The position numbers were made by a program, and so were the translations under genes. From NCBI RefSeq assembly GCF_900113945.1, contig NZ_FORG01000027.1:1-46130 (forward strand): a DNA stretch of 46,130 nt. Direction: 5' to 3'. The notes below the pieces were generated by a model, which was not told the DNA's origin, did no database searches, and saw nothing but the letters and a program-made list of their open reading frames with translations. Of the stretch, positions 1 to 8,470 are shown in pieces. Each line of letters begins with the position of its first letter. Position 1 is the stretch's first letter. The stretch comes from Xenorhabdus mauleonii. Its GTDB lineage: Bacteria > Pseudomonadota > Gammaproteobacteria > Enterobacterales > Enterobacteriaceae.

Positions 1-108
1 CCAGTGAAAAGTTTCTTTTTTGGTCAAAAGATCTGATCACCGAACCCGCTTTTAGTTCCTTTCTTTTTTTATTCTGCTTATCCCGAGCTCAGGTTAATTA
101 ATACGTAC

Positions 109-1347
109 ATGGTCAGCCATATTTCTTCTTCTTACCTCGCAGCGATGGGGGTGGGTAATCATGTTTTTGATCTTTTCATTACGATTTTCAACTTCATCAG
201 CGTAGGTTGCAGTGTCGTCATCGCACAATATCTGGGTTCCGGAAAACGTGAAAAAGCCAGTCTGGCAATCCATATTTCCATCGCGTTCAATTTTGTGCTG
301 GGTTTCAGCTGTGCTTTGATCACCATATTTTTCGGCTATAAGATTCTGTACATTATGAACTTGCCGGAAAACCTGATGGATGACGGGTTTGCTTATCTGC
401 ATGTTCTCGGTATCTGCCTCATTCCCGAAGCAATTTCGATTATTCTGGCCGCTTGCCTACGAGTTTATGGCAAATCAAAAGCCTCCATGTATGTCACGCT
501 GGTCGCCAATTTACTTACCATCGCCGGTAATATGATTGTGCTGTATGGGTTCTTCGGCTTGCCTCAATATGGGCTGGAAGGGGTCGCGTGGTCTACCGTA
601 TTTGGCCGTACTGTTGCGATTATTTTACTTTTCGGATTACTGTTCGGCGGGTTGAAAATCAAATTCGAGTTTATGCAGCTCATCCGGTGGTCTAAAAGTA
701 TGCTGGGAAAAATTCTGCATATCGGCTTGCCAGCCGCCGGTGAAAATTTAGTGTGGATCCTGCAATATATGACGGCTCAGGCGTTTATCGGCCTGATGGG
801 TGAAACGTCTCTGGCCGCACAGACATTGTATTTCCAATTGTCGCTGTTCATCATGCTGTTTGGTATCTCTACCAGCATCGGCAATGAGATTATGGTCGGG
901 CATCTTGTTGGGGCTAAACGCTTTGAAGATGCTTATATCCGCGGGTTAAAAAGTCTGCGGATCGGCGTTATCGTCACGGTGGGGGTTGTTCTGGCATTCT
1001 GGATTTTCCGGGAACCACTCCTCAATCTCATGACGGAAGACAAAATGATTATCGAACTGCTGCTGCCGCTGTTCCTGCTTTCCGTCTTTTTGGAGCCGGG
1101 GCGTACTTTCAATATAGTGATGGTCAACGCCTTGCGCGCTTCCGGTGATGCACGCTTTCCACTTTATACCGCAATCATTTTCATGTGGGGTATTTCCATC
1201 CCCCTCGGTTATTTTTTAGGGATCACCATGGGAATGGGGATCTTGGGGATTTGGATCGGGTTCTTCTGTGATGAATGGGTACGCGGTTTAGTTAATGCCT
1301 GGCGCTGGAAATCTAAAAAATGGCAAACCAAACGGTTAGATGTCTGA
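109..1347 (+). CDS. MATE family efflux transporter, N-terminus damaged or out of frame
   Basis: The protein is a polytopic inner-membrane antiporter of the MATE (multidrug and toxin extrusion) family, expected to export organic cations or drugs using a Na+ or H+ gradient. About eleven hydrophobic segments are visible, and the second half repeats the first-half pattern, as in MATE proteins. At 412 residues it is shorter than the usual 440-480: most of the first helix is missing. The ATG at 109 lacks a well-placed Shine-Dalgarno sequence and lies in the middle of an expected motif (TYMVSHIS). Bases 3-98 are open in another frame and encode a hydrophobic stretch that could be the missing helix, so a frameshift just upstream is likely. 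The true 5' end lies outside the window. The family call is firm; the substrate is unknown and the gene may not make a working transporter. Confidence 0.8.
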   Translation: MVSHISSSYLAAMGVGNHVFDLFITIFNFISVGCSVVIAQYLGSGKREKASLAIHISIAFNFVLGFSCALITIFFGYKILYIMNLPENLMDDGFAYLHVLGICLIPEAISIILAACLRVYGKSKASMYVTLVANLLTIAGNMIVLYGFFGLPQYGLEGVAWSTVFGRTVAIILLFGLLFGGLKIKFEFMQLIRWSKSMLGKILHIGLPAAGENLVWILQYMTAQAFIGLMGETSLAAQTLYFQLSLFIMLFGISTSIGNEIMVGHLVGAKRFEDAYIRGLKSLRIGVIVTVGVVLAFWIFREPLLNLMTEDKMIIELLLPLFLLSVFLEPGRTFNIVMVNALRASGDARFPLYTAIIFMWGISIPLGYFLGITMGMGILGIWIGFFCDEWVRGLVNAWRWKSKKWQTKRLDV

Positions 1348-1362
1348 TTTAGGTAAGAACAT

Positions 1363-1398
1363 AAAAAAATGCCGCAATTATCTCTGCGGCATTTTTAT
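1363..1398. terminator. Bidirectional intrinsic terminator
   Basis: The hairpin has a TGCCGCA / TGCGGCA stem with an A-tract before it and a T-tract after it. It lies between the convergent MATE gene and the lipoprotein operon and can serve both strands. Confidence 0.85.
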
Positions 1399-1410
1399 TT
1401 CAGTCAAAAC

Positions 1411-2073
1411 TTATAATTTCTCTTTGCCATAAAACTCAGAGCGCGGCCCATACAGCAAGCGGCCATAGCCCCCCGCCCCCAGCAGGCGATTACTGGTAAT
1501 GCCTGCAATATCATGGCCTCTGTCCATAACGGTATTCGCTATTTGCGAGATAGCCGCCGATATCAACATTCCCACCAGACCACCACCTGAATTATTGTTA
1601 TTTTCATTGGTGGATGCTGTCGCGATACCACTCCACAACTGTTTCCCCGTGCGTAAATCCACCAGCTTGGCCGTGGCACTAACGCGGGTATCACTGCTGA
1701 TGATTTGGTATTGCGTACCATACTGGGTGATATTCAGATAAAGAGCGGAGTCTGCACCAAAAATGTCATACAGTTTTTTATAGCTGAGATTATGGATATC
1801 CTGCGCTTCCGTCATGCCATTTTGACGAAATGTTTCGTCAACAACCGCAACGGGATAAACATAATAGCCTGATTCTGCCAACGGGTAAGTTACCTGAGAC
1901 ATAACACTGCCAGCGGCCTTTACTTCCACTGAATTATTGACAGCAGGCAAAACCAAAATAGATTTAGGTTTGCTTTCCCTCAGCGCTGAATAATCATAAG
2001 GCTTCTGTTGAACACAACCAGTCAAGACCAGCAAGAATAAGGCGCCGACTGCCCCAAATAAACGGTTCATCAT
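1411..2073 (-). CDS. DUF799 family lipoprotein (GNA1162-like)
   Basis: This is a 220-residue predicted lipoprotein with a hydrophobic signal peptide and a lipobox LTGC ending at about residue 20. The body resembles the DUF799/GNA1162 family (Neisseria NMB1162 type), whose function is not established; an envelope role is assumed. A Gly/Asn-rich stretch near residues 155-165 precedes a hydrophobic segment (GGGLVGMLISAAI). It is the last gene of a three-gene minus-strand operon, with its start overlapping the stop of the DUF4810 gene by four bases, so the two are probably translationally coupled. The shared terminator follows directly. The family is recognised from sequence pattern and from the characteristic neighbours. 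Confidence 0.8.
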   Translation of the reverse strand: MMNRLFGAVGALFLLVLTGCVQQKPYDYSALRESKPKSILVLPAVNNSVEVKAAGSVMSQVTYPLAESGYYVYPVAVVDETFRQNGMTEAQDIHNLSYKKLYDIFGADSALYLNITQYGTQYQIISSDTRVSATAKLVDLRTGKQLWSGIATASTNENNNNSGGGLVGMLISAAISQIANTVMDRGHDIAGITSNRLLGAGGYGRLLYGPRSEFYGKEKL

Positions 2074-2441
2074 TTAGCTCCCTTATTTTTGCTTAGCAGA
2101 AAATCCATGTAAGGCGCAGATTCAGGAAAAAGTTCTTTTTCTATTTCAAACTGCCGAAAGGCCTCTCCGGTATTGCCGGTTTTGCTATAAAGCAGACCCA
2201 TTTGTGCGTGTAACCCGGGTGGAACAGGTTTGTCTTTCGACTTGGCTTGTTCGATCACTTTCTGCAATGACTGAAGCTGTTCCTGTGGCCCGGTTTTATC
2301 CTGCTGATAATATTGGTAAAGAGCGGGTTGATAATCACCCCATACATACAAATTCTTAGGTGCTTTTACACAACCTGTCAGTGCACAACCTGCCAATAAA
2401 ATTACGCCTGACAGCATTCCTGTCTTTTTCATCAAAAACAT
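2070..2441 (-). CDS. DUF4810 family small lipoprotein
   Basis: This is a predicted lipoprotein of about 123 residues. After a basic, hydrophobic signal it carries the Cys-containing motifs LAGC and LTGC, either of which could be the lipobox. The mature part begins with KNLYVWGDYQ and contains a helical, TPR-like segment (GLLYSKTGNTGEAFRQFE) as in DUF4810 proteins. I chose the ATG at 2441 because a GGA-containing Shine-Dalgarno sequence lies about eight to ten bases upstream; a GTG nine bases earlier is possible. It sits between the CsgG-like gene and the DUF799 gene, the arrangement of neisserial NMB1164-1163-1162. The molecular function is unknown. Confidence 0.8.
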   Translation of the reverse strand: MFLMKKTGMLSGVILLAGCALTGCVKAPKNLYVWGDYQPALYQYYQQDKTGPQEQLQSLQKVIEQAKSKDKPVPPGLHAQMGLLYSKTGNTGEAFRQFEIEKELFPESAPYMDFLLSKNKGAK

Positions 2442-2462
2442 GTAACTCACTTTCCTGTCTAA

Positions 2463-3134
2463 TTAATTAGCTGGCTTCCATGCGCCATTTTCAATACCAG
2501 TGACCAAATCATTGATTGCTTCACGAATAGCCAAGTCCAATACTTTGCCATTTAAAGTAGAGTCGTAGCTGGAAGTACCGCCAAATCCGATGATTTCACG
2601 GCTGGACAGTTTATATTCCCCTGCTCCTGCGGCAGAAAAAACAACTTCGGAAGTTTCAACATTCACAACGTTCAGCATCACTTTTGCATAGGCAACCTGT
2701 GCTTTTCCGCGGCCTAAGATGCCCCATAACTGATGATCGCCCACTTCCTTACGGCCAAATTCGGTAACGGAACCCGTAATAATGTAGTTAGCACCCTTTA
2801 ATTTTTGCGCTTTACCCTGCAATCCGGCTTCCTCTTTCAATTCAGCCATATTGGTGCGTTCCAATACGTTGAAGCGGCCAGTTTGTTGCAAGTGAGTCAC
2901 AAGGATCGTTTTTGATTGATTTCCTAAGCGGTCAACACCATCGGAAAAAATGCCATTCTGGTAGCTGGAACGGTTTTCGAACTTACCCACTGCAATCGGG
3001 CTGCGGATTCCGGTATAGGTTGTGTTGTAAGAAGAGACTTTTTGTACTGGGAGTGTCGATGAGGACTCTGTTGCACATCCAGCCAACATAAGAGAAGCCA
3101 AGCAAAGCGAAGCTAATGTGAATTTACTTTTCAT
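2463..3134 (-). CDS. CsgG/HfaB-type outer-membrane lipoprotein
   Basis: This 223-residue lipoprotein has a signal peptide and lipobox LAGC (Cys about residue 19). It resembles the CsgG/HfaB family, with the motifs GIRSPIAVGKFENRS, FNVLERTNMAEL and ANYIITGSVTEF. In E. coli CsgG forms the curli secretion pore; short homologues in operons with DUF4810 and DUF799 lipoproteins have no proven channel role. It is the first gene of the trio, preceded by an AT-rich region containing an ERIC-like fragment. No curli structural genes (csgA, csgB) are nearby, so curli export is not implied. It may form the ring or pore of an envelope complex with the other two lipoproteins (inference). Confidence 0.85.
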   Translation of the reverse strand: MKSKFTLASLCLASLMLAGCATESSSTLPVQKVSSYNTTYTGIRSPIAVGKFENRSSYQNGIFSDGVDRLGNQSKTILVTHLQQTGRFNVLERTNMAELKEEAGLQGKAQKLKGANYIITGSVTEFGRKEVGDHQLWGILGRGKAQVAYAKVMLNVVNVETSEVVFSAAGAGEYKLSSREIIGFGGTSSYDSTLNGKVLDLAIREAINDLVTGIENGAWKPAN

Positions 3135-3602
3135 TATTATGCCTTCCTGAATAAATGTTCAAATATACCTGTCATATTTCAAGTTACCGGGCCGTCAACA
3201 ATACGCCGATTTGAAAGGTAGTAAGGGTCTGCGGGCGGATACCGATAATATGAAGCGCACAAATCATAGATATTGCGGCCGGAAAAGTCTATTTAATTAA
3301 ATCGAGAAGGTAGGACTCACTCTCAACATCTGAGCAGTTTAAAAGCCACAATCCCTTTGATTAAAAGGGATTTATTCTATCAATGCGAACGCTAAAAGCT
3401 CACTGTGGCTTTATCCTGATAAGTCATTTAATTAGCATCATGATATAAAATCAAACAAGCGGAAAAATCATTTATATCTTTCCGCCTAATGATAGATAAT
3501 AAAATAAATTCCAATAAACAAACTGCTTATTACTTTAAAAATATAGTCAGTTCATTCAACTTAGAATATTTGGCTGTGTTATCCCCAATGCCCATTATTG
3601 AA
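3135..3602. other. Intergenic region with a nested hairpin
   Basis: No coding sequence is seen between the divergent-by-distance lipoprotein operon promoter and the KAS III 3' end. It contains the ERIC-like fragment and, at 3341-3413, an outer inverted repeat AAAAGCCACA / TGTGGCTTTA enclosing a perfect 8-bp hairpin at 3351-3371 (ATCCCTTT, five-base loop, AAAGGGAT). The promoter of the CsgG-like operon should lie in the left part. Confidence 0.5.
3164..3230. repeat. Short ERIC-like palindromic fragment
   Basis: The left end reads TATACCTGTCATATTTCAAG, the same type of end as the ERIC-like element at 15819. The right end (ATTTGAAAGG, then GGGT) is a degraded inverted copy. It is imperfect and could be a chance match. 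Confidence 0.4.
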
Positions 3603-4649
3603 TTATAATTTAAATGACATCGCAGAAAATACCATGCCACCACTCCCCGCCCATCCCATACAAAGTTTATCTCTTTCCACTTGACCATTTTCTAAAGCGT
3701 GGGCAATGGCTAATGGAATGGAAGCCGTAATAATGTTCCCGGTTTTTTGACCTATATGATGAATTTTATCCTTTGCCTGAATTTCATTGCCAAATTTATT
3801 CCACATATTTGGCGCCCCGGTATGGATAAAAATCTTATGCAGATCACGGCTATCAATACCATGCTGCTTGAATACATTCGGCACTTCATATCCGGCGTGT
3901 TCATGCAAGGCCGCGCCATAAGAGTTGAATTGGTACTTTCCTCCCAATGGGGCAATAAGCTCGACATCACTTTCATTGCAGAACAATCTCCAATCCGGCA
4001 AGGAAATATTGCATAGGTCACTTAATTCAGGCCGGCTGATATAATCAAATCTAAAATTATCAATTGATTCATTATTCAATATTGTGACAGATGCAGCTTC
4101 ACCAATTGTGCAACTCGGATATTTATAAGTTAATTCGGAGGCTGAATTCAGGGCAAAGTTTTTGGTGAACGGGCTGCCTTCCGACATGCCAAATTCCATA
4201 TTAATAATCGCCGCATGCCGTATTTCCCCCGCCTTCATTTTACTATTGATGATATCCATTGCGGTTATCCAGCCATTGCAGGCATCAACAATATCGTAGT
4301 TACGGCAGTTCAATCCCAATGCCTTGGCAACAAAGGTACTGTTTGCAGGCTCTGTGAAGCCCCGGGTGACGTTAGGATAAATCAACAGATCAATTTCTGA
4401 TTTACTGATATTTGCCTGTTCCAACGCCTGATTAAAGGCTTGTTCCATCAGATGCATCGGTTTTTCACCGTCACCCAGCCAATAACGACTTTCAATACCT
4501 GTTTTGTCCAAAAGTCGTTCAATTGTTTTTAAGGTTTTGGCTAAATCACCCTGAAAATTTTCTTTTGAATTTTTTTCGACTAATTCAATAATATCCTTAT
4601 TAGTCACACATCTTGATGGCAGTACTCCAGAAATACCAATAATTTTCAT
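3603..4649 (-). CDS. Stand-alone ketoacyl-ACP synthase III (FabH-like) enzyme
   Basis: This 348-residue thiolase-fold protein is of the KAS III type. The expected Cys-His-Asn catalytic triad is present: Cys124 in DIVDACNGW, His276 in IFIHTGAPN, and Asn305 in KTGNIITASIP. It ends with the usual glycine-rich GWAGSGGMVF motif. Such enzymes condense an acyl-CoA or acyl starter with malonyl-ACP. The sequence is divergent from housekeeping FabH, and fabD, fabG and acpP are not adjacent, so this is probably a specialised-metabolism enzyme (a starter synthase, an acyltransferase-like KAS III, or a StlD/OleA-like condensing enzyme). A CGAGGA Shine-Dalgarno sequence precedes the ATG. It is flanked on both sides by long AT-rich non-coding DNA, consistent with an acquired single gene. 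The substrate is unknown. Confidence 0.8.
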   Translation of the reverse strand: MKIIGISGVLPSRCVTNKDIIELVEKNSKENFQGDLAKTLKTIERLLDKTGIESRYWLGDGEKPMHLMEQAFNQALEQANISKSEIDLLIYPNVTRGFTEPANSTFVAKALGLNCRNYDIVDACNGWITAMDIINSKMKAGEIRHAAIINMEFGMSEGSPFTKNFALNSASELTYKYPSCTIGEAASVTILNNESIDNFRFDYISRPELSDLCNISLPDWRLFCNESDVELIAPLGGKYQFNSYGAALHEHAGYEVPNVFKQHGIDSRDLHKIFIHTGAPNMWNKFGNEIQAKDKIHHIGQKTGNIITASIPLAIAHALENGQVERDKLCMGWAGSGGMVFSAMSFKL

Positions 4650-5640
4650 GCAAACATCCTCGGAATAGCAACAGAATAAATTATTTTATTTAAAAGTAAA
4701 AATCATCCATGAATAAATTTAACTCTATAAATTCAATAGATTTAAATATTCAAAAAATAATAATTAAAACAAGGGGTGTGAAATTTTAAAAAAATACAAT
4801 TCTTTCACCTCAGATTTATATATAGAGAAAACTTTCCCACGACGAATTTGTTTTAAACTGTAATATTTTTAACATAGTTTTATTTTCAGAAAAACATAAT
4901 CAATGCTATTTTATATATTCATGTCATTATAAAACTTATTGGTTAATAATTATGTCCATCAATAGATGTTACTATGTGATTTTTTATTACTAATAAAATA
5001 GCATAACTTTAAAGTCGATATTTATTACATATGCATTAAAAAATCATATTTAAAAGAGCATTAAATAACGCATTAAAAACCACAACAACACAAGGTTTAT
5101 TGGTGGCGCTGGTTTCTTTTTCCATTCAATATTTCAATTGTAACCGCTGATTAACCAGCTTTACTGATAAAAAAACTCTAGATTAATATGCTAAACTAAA
5201 GCATAATATTAACAATAAAAAGGATTTAATGCTAACAGGGTGTTTTGAACGAAGATCAGCGTGACAATGTACACAATTTCGCGCTCTAGTTGTTTCAATT
5301 GTTAATATCATACAGACTCATAATACCTTCGCATTAAGATGAAATTATATTGTTTATCAATACCATACAAATTTCCCTAATTCCTTTTTTACAAAAATTC
5401 CCTTTACCATTTTTCATTGGGAACAATAAGTAGTGATTTCTTCTTTATAAAGAAGTTGTTCTCTCAAAAACCCTACCAAGTGGAATTTTTAAGGAAATTT
5501 TTTCTCTTTGAAATCCTTTACTATTAGCTCGAGATAATTCACTTACTAAAAAAGTGGTTATTGAGTGTTTACGTGATGTGTTTCTCTCTGTACCTGTTTC
5601 GATACTTATTACAATGCTAAAGATGTAAGCGAGAGCTATT
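4650..5640. other. Long AT-rich intergenic/leader region before yhaO
   Basis: About 990 bases without a convincing gene. It must hold the promoters of the KAS III gene and of the yhaO-cyuA operon. Visible structure: TATGCT / AGCATA at about 5188-5205; an 11-bp inverted repeat at 5206-5216 and 5298-5308; an 11-codon mini-ORF at 5229-5264 (MLTGCFERRSA) behind AAGGA; and a perfect 16-bp palindrome CTTCTTTATAAAGAAG at 5440-5455. None matches an RNA family I can name. Confidence 0.5.
5440..5455. promoter_or_regulatory. Perfect 16-bp palindrome upstream of yhaO
   Basis: CTTCTTTATAAAGAAG is an exact dyad about 185 bases before the yhaO start. It could be an operator for a dimeric regulator or a small hairpin. 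The identity of any regulator is unknown. Confidence 0.35.
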
Positions 5641-6966
5641 ATGAAAACAGCAGTAAAAAACTATGATTTTATGCCCCCTTTATCTCGGGCAGCCAAACGC
5701 GCCAATATGACTGAAGCAGAATGGAAGCAAGCGATAAAATTTGACCGGACTGACATCGGTTGGGTCATTATGAGTATTGGCATGGCAATTGGAGCTGGAA
5801 TTGTTTTCTTGCCAGTTCAGGTCGGATTGATGGGATTGTGGGTTTTTCTGCTGTCATCCATTATTGGCTATCCAGCTATGTATCTATTTCAACGGCTTTT
5901 CATCAATACCCTCGCAGAATCCGCAGAATGTAAAGATTATCCGAGTGTAATCAGTGGATACCTTGGCAAAAATTGGGGCATTTTATTGGGAGTGCTCTAC
6001 TTTATTATGCTGGTGATCTGGATGTTCGTTTATTCCACCGCCATAACCAATGACAGTGCATCTTACTTGCAAACATTTGGTGTGACCGATGAATTGATGT
6101 CAGACAACCCGCTTTATGGCTTAGTGTTAATCTGCCTCTTAGTTGCCATCTCTTCCCGTGGTGAACAGTTATTATTCAGGCTATCCAGCCTGATGGTCAT
6201 GACCAAACTGTTTGTTGTCGCAGCCTTGGGTTTATCCATGATTGGTATGTGGCACCTGTACAATATCGGCATATTGCCCCCTCTTGGTCTATTGATCAAA
6301 AAAGCCATCATTACATTGCCCTTTACACTCACTTCAATTTTATTTATCCAAACGCTGAGCCCAATGGTCATTTCTTACCGCAATCGTGAAAAAAATCGCG
6401 AAGTTGCCCGCCATAAGGCGCTGAGGGCCATGAATATTGCCTTTGCCGTTTTATTTGGAACCGTATTTTTCTATGCCATCTCTTTTACTCTGGCAATGGG
6501 GCATGATGAAGCTGTCAAAGCCTATGAGCAGAATATTTCAGCGCTGGCGATTGCCGCTCAATTCTTTCCGGGCGGTTGGGTGATTATTGTCAGTGTCATG
6601 CTCAATATTTTCGCGGTAATGACAGCTTTTTTTGGTGTTTATCTCGGATTCCGCGAAGCGAGTCAGGGCATTGCCATGAATATTCTCAGTCGCATCATGC
6701 CGACTGAAAAGATCAATGAGAACTGGGTACAAAAAGGCATCATGGTTTTCGCGATTTTACTGGCATGGAGCGCCATTATCCTGAATGCACCAGTGTTGAG
6801 TTTCACTTCCATCTGTAGCCCAATATTCGGCATCGTTGGCTGCCTGATCCCGGCTTATCTGGTCTATAAAGTTCCCAGTTTGCATCACTACAAAGGAGCA
6901 TCACTCATTCTGATTATTTTTACCGGGCTCCTCTTATGTATTTCTCCTTTTCTGGCTTTTTCCTGA
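5641..6966 (+). CDS. yhaO: HAAAP-family amino-acid transporter YhaO (DlsT/CyuP)
   Basis: This 441-residue inner-membrane permease has about eleven hydrophobic segments and belongs to the hydroxy/aromatic amino-acid permease (HAAAP) family. The start of the first helix, MSIGMAIGAGIVFLPVQVG, is characteristic of the SdaC/YhaO/TdcC branch. The E. coli homologue is reported to take up serine and/or cysteine and is co-transcribed with the cysteine desulfidase gene. The same pairing is seen here, because cyuA follows after 136 bases, supporting cysteine or serine as the substrate. The start ATG is preceded by a GCGAGAG ribosome-binding site. The gene has an unusually long AT-rich upstream region with palindromes. 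The exact substrate is inferred from context. Confidence 0.88.
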   Translation: MKTAVKNYDFMPPLSRAAKRANMTEAEWKQAIKFDRTDIGWVIMSIGMAIGAGIVFLPVQVGLMGLWVFLLSSIIGYPAMYLFQRLFINTLAESAECKDYPSVISGYLGKNWGILLGVLYFIMLVIWMFVYSTAITNDSASYLQTFGVTDELMSDNPLYGLVLICLLVAISSRGEQLLFRLSSLMVMTKLFVVAALGLSMIGMWHLYNIGILPPLGLLIKKAIITLPFTLTSILFIQTLSPMVISYRNREKNREVARHKALRAMNIAFAVLFGTVFFYAISFTLAMGHDEAVKAYEQNISALAIAAQFFPGGWVIIVSVMLNIFAVMTAFFGVYLGFREASQGIAMNILSRIMPTEKINENWVQKGIMVFAILLAWSAIILNAPVLSFTSICSPIFGIVGCLIPAYLVYKVPSLHHYKGASLILIIFTGLLLCISPFLAFS

Positions 6967-7014
6967 CCCAGAATGCGTTCGCATATACGAAAGCGATATC
7001 CAGAAAATAATTAC

Positions 7015-7075
7015 TATACCTGATGAATTTCAAGGAGCAGCCAATGGAGCTGCTGCTTGAAAGACAAAAGGCATA
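7015..7075. repeat. Compact ERIC-end-like palindrome inside the yhaO-cyuA operon
   Basis: A roughly 61-bp dyad begins TATACCTGATGAATTTCAAG and ends CTTGAAAGACAAAAGGCATA, with a central GCAGC / GCTGC stem. Its ends match the ERIC-like ends at 15819. It would form a strong hairpin in the intercistronic mRNA, just before cyuA. Confidence 0.6.
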
Positions 7076-7102
7076 TCAGTTTTGTCACTAAGGTTTGTTT
7101 GT

Positions 7103-8470
7103 ATGAGTCAAAAACAACACACACGGCTGTGGAATGAATTTATCCGGGCAGTCAAAAAAGAAGTTAAACCCGCAACAGGATGTACCGAGCCTATTTCTTT
7201 GGCTCTGGCAGCCGCCAAAGCAGCGTCTTATCTATCTGGCTCCGCCCAGCGCATCAGCGCACGTGTTTCACCGAATTTAATGAAAAATGGCATGGGCGTT
7301 ACGGTGCCAGGTACAGGAATGGTTGGGTTGCCCATTGCCGCCGCACTGGGAGCATTGGGCGGCGATCCCGATGCGGGTTTGGAAGTGTTGCAACATGCAA
7401 CGCCTGCTGATATTGCTCAAAGTAAAAAGCTATTACAGCAAGGTGCCGTTACCGTCACCATTCAGCAGCCTTGTGAGCAAGTCCTGTATTCTGAAGCCAC
7501 AGTTTATTATCAGGATGAATCTGCGACAGTAATTATCGCCGGCAGCCACACGCAGATTGTGAAAATTGTCCATAACAGCCATGTGATTTTCGATAAATCA
7601 TCACAAGCTAGCCATGCGGAATCCCATGTTTCAGACAACAATGCTTCTGACGGCAATGTTCCTGACGAATTTACCGAAGAAGTCGAGTATTGCCTTAAGC
7701 AAGCCACCGCTTTGCAGGTTTATGAGTTTGCCACACAAGCACCTTATGAAGATATCCACTTTATCCTGGAATCAGCCCGCCTGAACGATGCCCTGTCTCA
7801 GGCAGGCTTAACGACCCAGTATGGATTACACATCGGCATGACATTACAACGCCAGCGCGATAGAGGGTTGCTGGCACGGGATTTACTTTCTGACATTATG
7901 ATCCGCACTTCTGCGGCTTCGGATGCCCGCATGGGGGGGGCGGTTTTACCCGCCATGAGCAATTCAGGCTCCGGCAACCAAGGGATTGCGGCAACGATGC
8001 CTGTCGTTGTTGTGGCTGAACATTTGGGATGCAGTAAAGAGCAGTTGGCGCGGGCACTTATGCTGTCGCACCTGATGGCGATTTATATTCACAATAAATT
8101 ACCTACACTCTCTGCCCTCTGCGCGGCGACGACCGCCTCAATGGGAGCCGCAGCAGGCATTGCATGGTTGATCGAAGCAGATTATCGCCCTGTTGCGATG
8201 GCAATTTGCAGCATGATCGGTGATATCAGCGGAATGATTTGTGATGGTGCTTCCAATAGTTGCGCAATGAAAGTTTCTACCAGTGCCAGTGCTGCCTACA
8301 AAGCCGTATTAATGGCATTGGACAACAGTTGTGTCCGTGGCAGTGATGGCATTGTCTCCGATGATGTGGATCAATCCATCGCCAATCTCTGTTCTCTGGC
8401 GCGTCATGCAATGCAACAAACAGATATACAAATCATCGAAATTATGGCGCACAAGGCAAGTTTCGCTTAA
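7103..8470 (+). CDS. cyuA: L-cysteine desulfidase CyuA (YhaM, UPF0597)
   Basis: This cytosolic enzyme breaks L-cysteine into sulfide, ammonia and pyruvate. The protein has the family's N-terminal motif [15 protein letters not shown] (Cys27, a predicted Fe-S ligand) and the C-terminal Cys cluster [15 protein letters not shown] chose the ATG at 7103, with AAGG nine bases upstream, over an in-frame TTG at 7082. The resulting 455 residues exceed the about 436 of E. coli. The surplus is a Ser/Asn/Asp/His-rich insertion near residues 165-190 ([18 protein letters not shown]), probably a surface loop. It is the second gene after yhaO, forming an uptake-and-degradation pair. A palindromic element lies between the two. 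Confidence 0.9.
   Translation: MSQKQHTRLWNEFIRAVKKEVKPATGCTEPISLALAAAKAASYLSGSAQRISARVSPNLMKNGMGVTVPGTGMVGLPIAAALGALGGDPDAGLEVLQHATPADIAQSKKLLQQGAVTVTIQQPCEQVLYSEATVYYQDESATVIIAGSHTQIVKIVHNSHVIFDKSSQASHAESHVSDNNASDGNVPDEFTEEVEYCLKQATALQVYEFATQAPYEDIHFILESARLNDALSQAGLTTQYGLHIGMTLQRQRDRGLLARDLLSDIMIRTSAASDARMGGAVLPAMSNSGSGNQGIAATMPVVVVAEHLGCSKEQLARALMLSHLMAIYIHNKLPTLSALCAATTASMGAAAGIAWLIEADYRPVAMAICSMIGDISGMICDGASNSCAMKVSTSASAAYKAVLMALDNSCVRGSDGIVSDDVDQSIANLCSLARHAMQQTDIQIIEIMAHKASFA

Noticed and set aside
84..110. GAGCTC, TTAATTAA and TACGTA restriction-type sites close together, like a cloning linker
   Set aside because: The sequence reads as plausible MATE coding DNA around them and the region is AT-rich; no vector sequence is visible.
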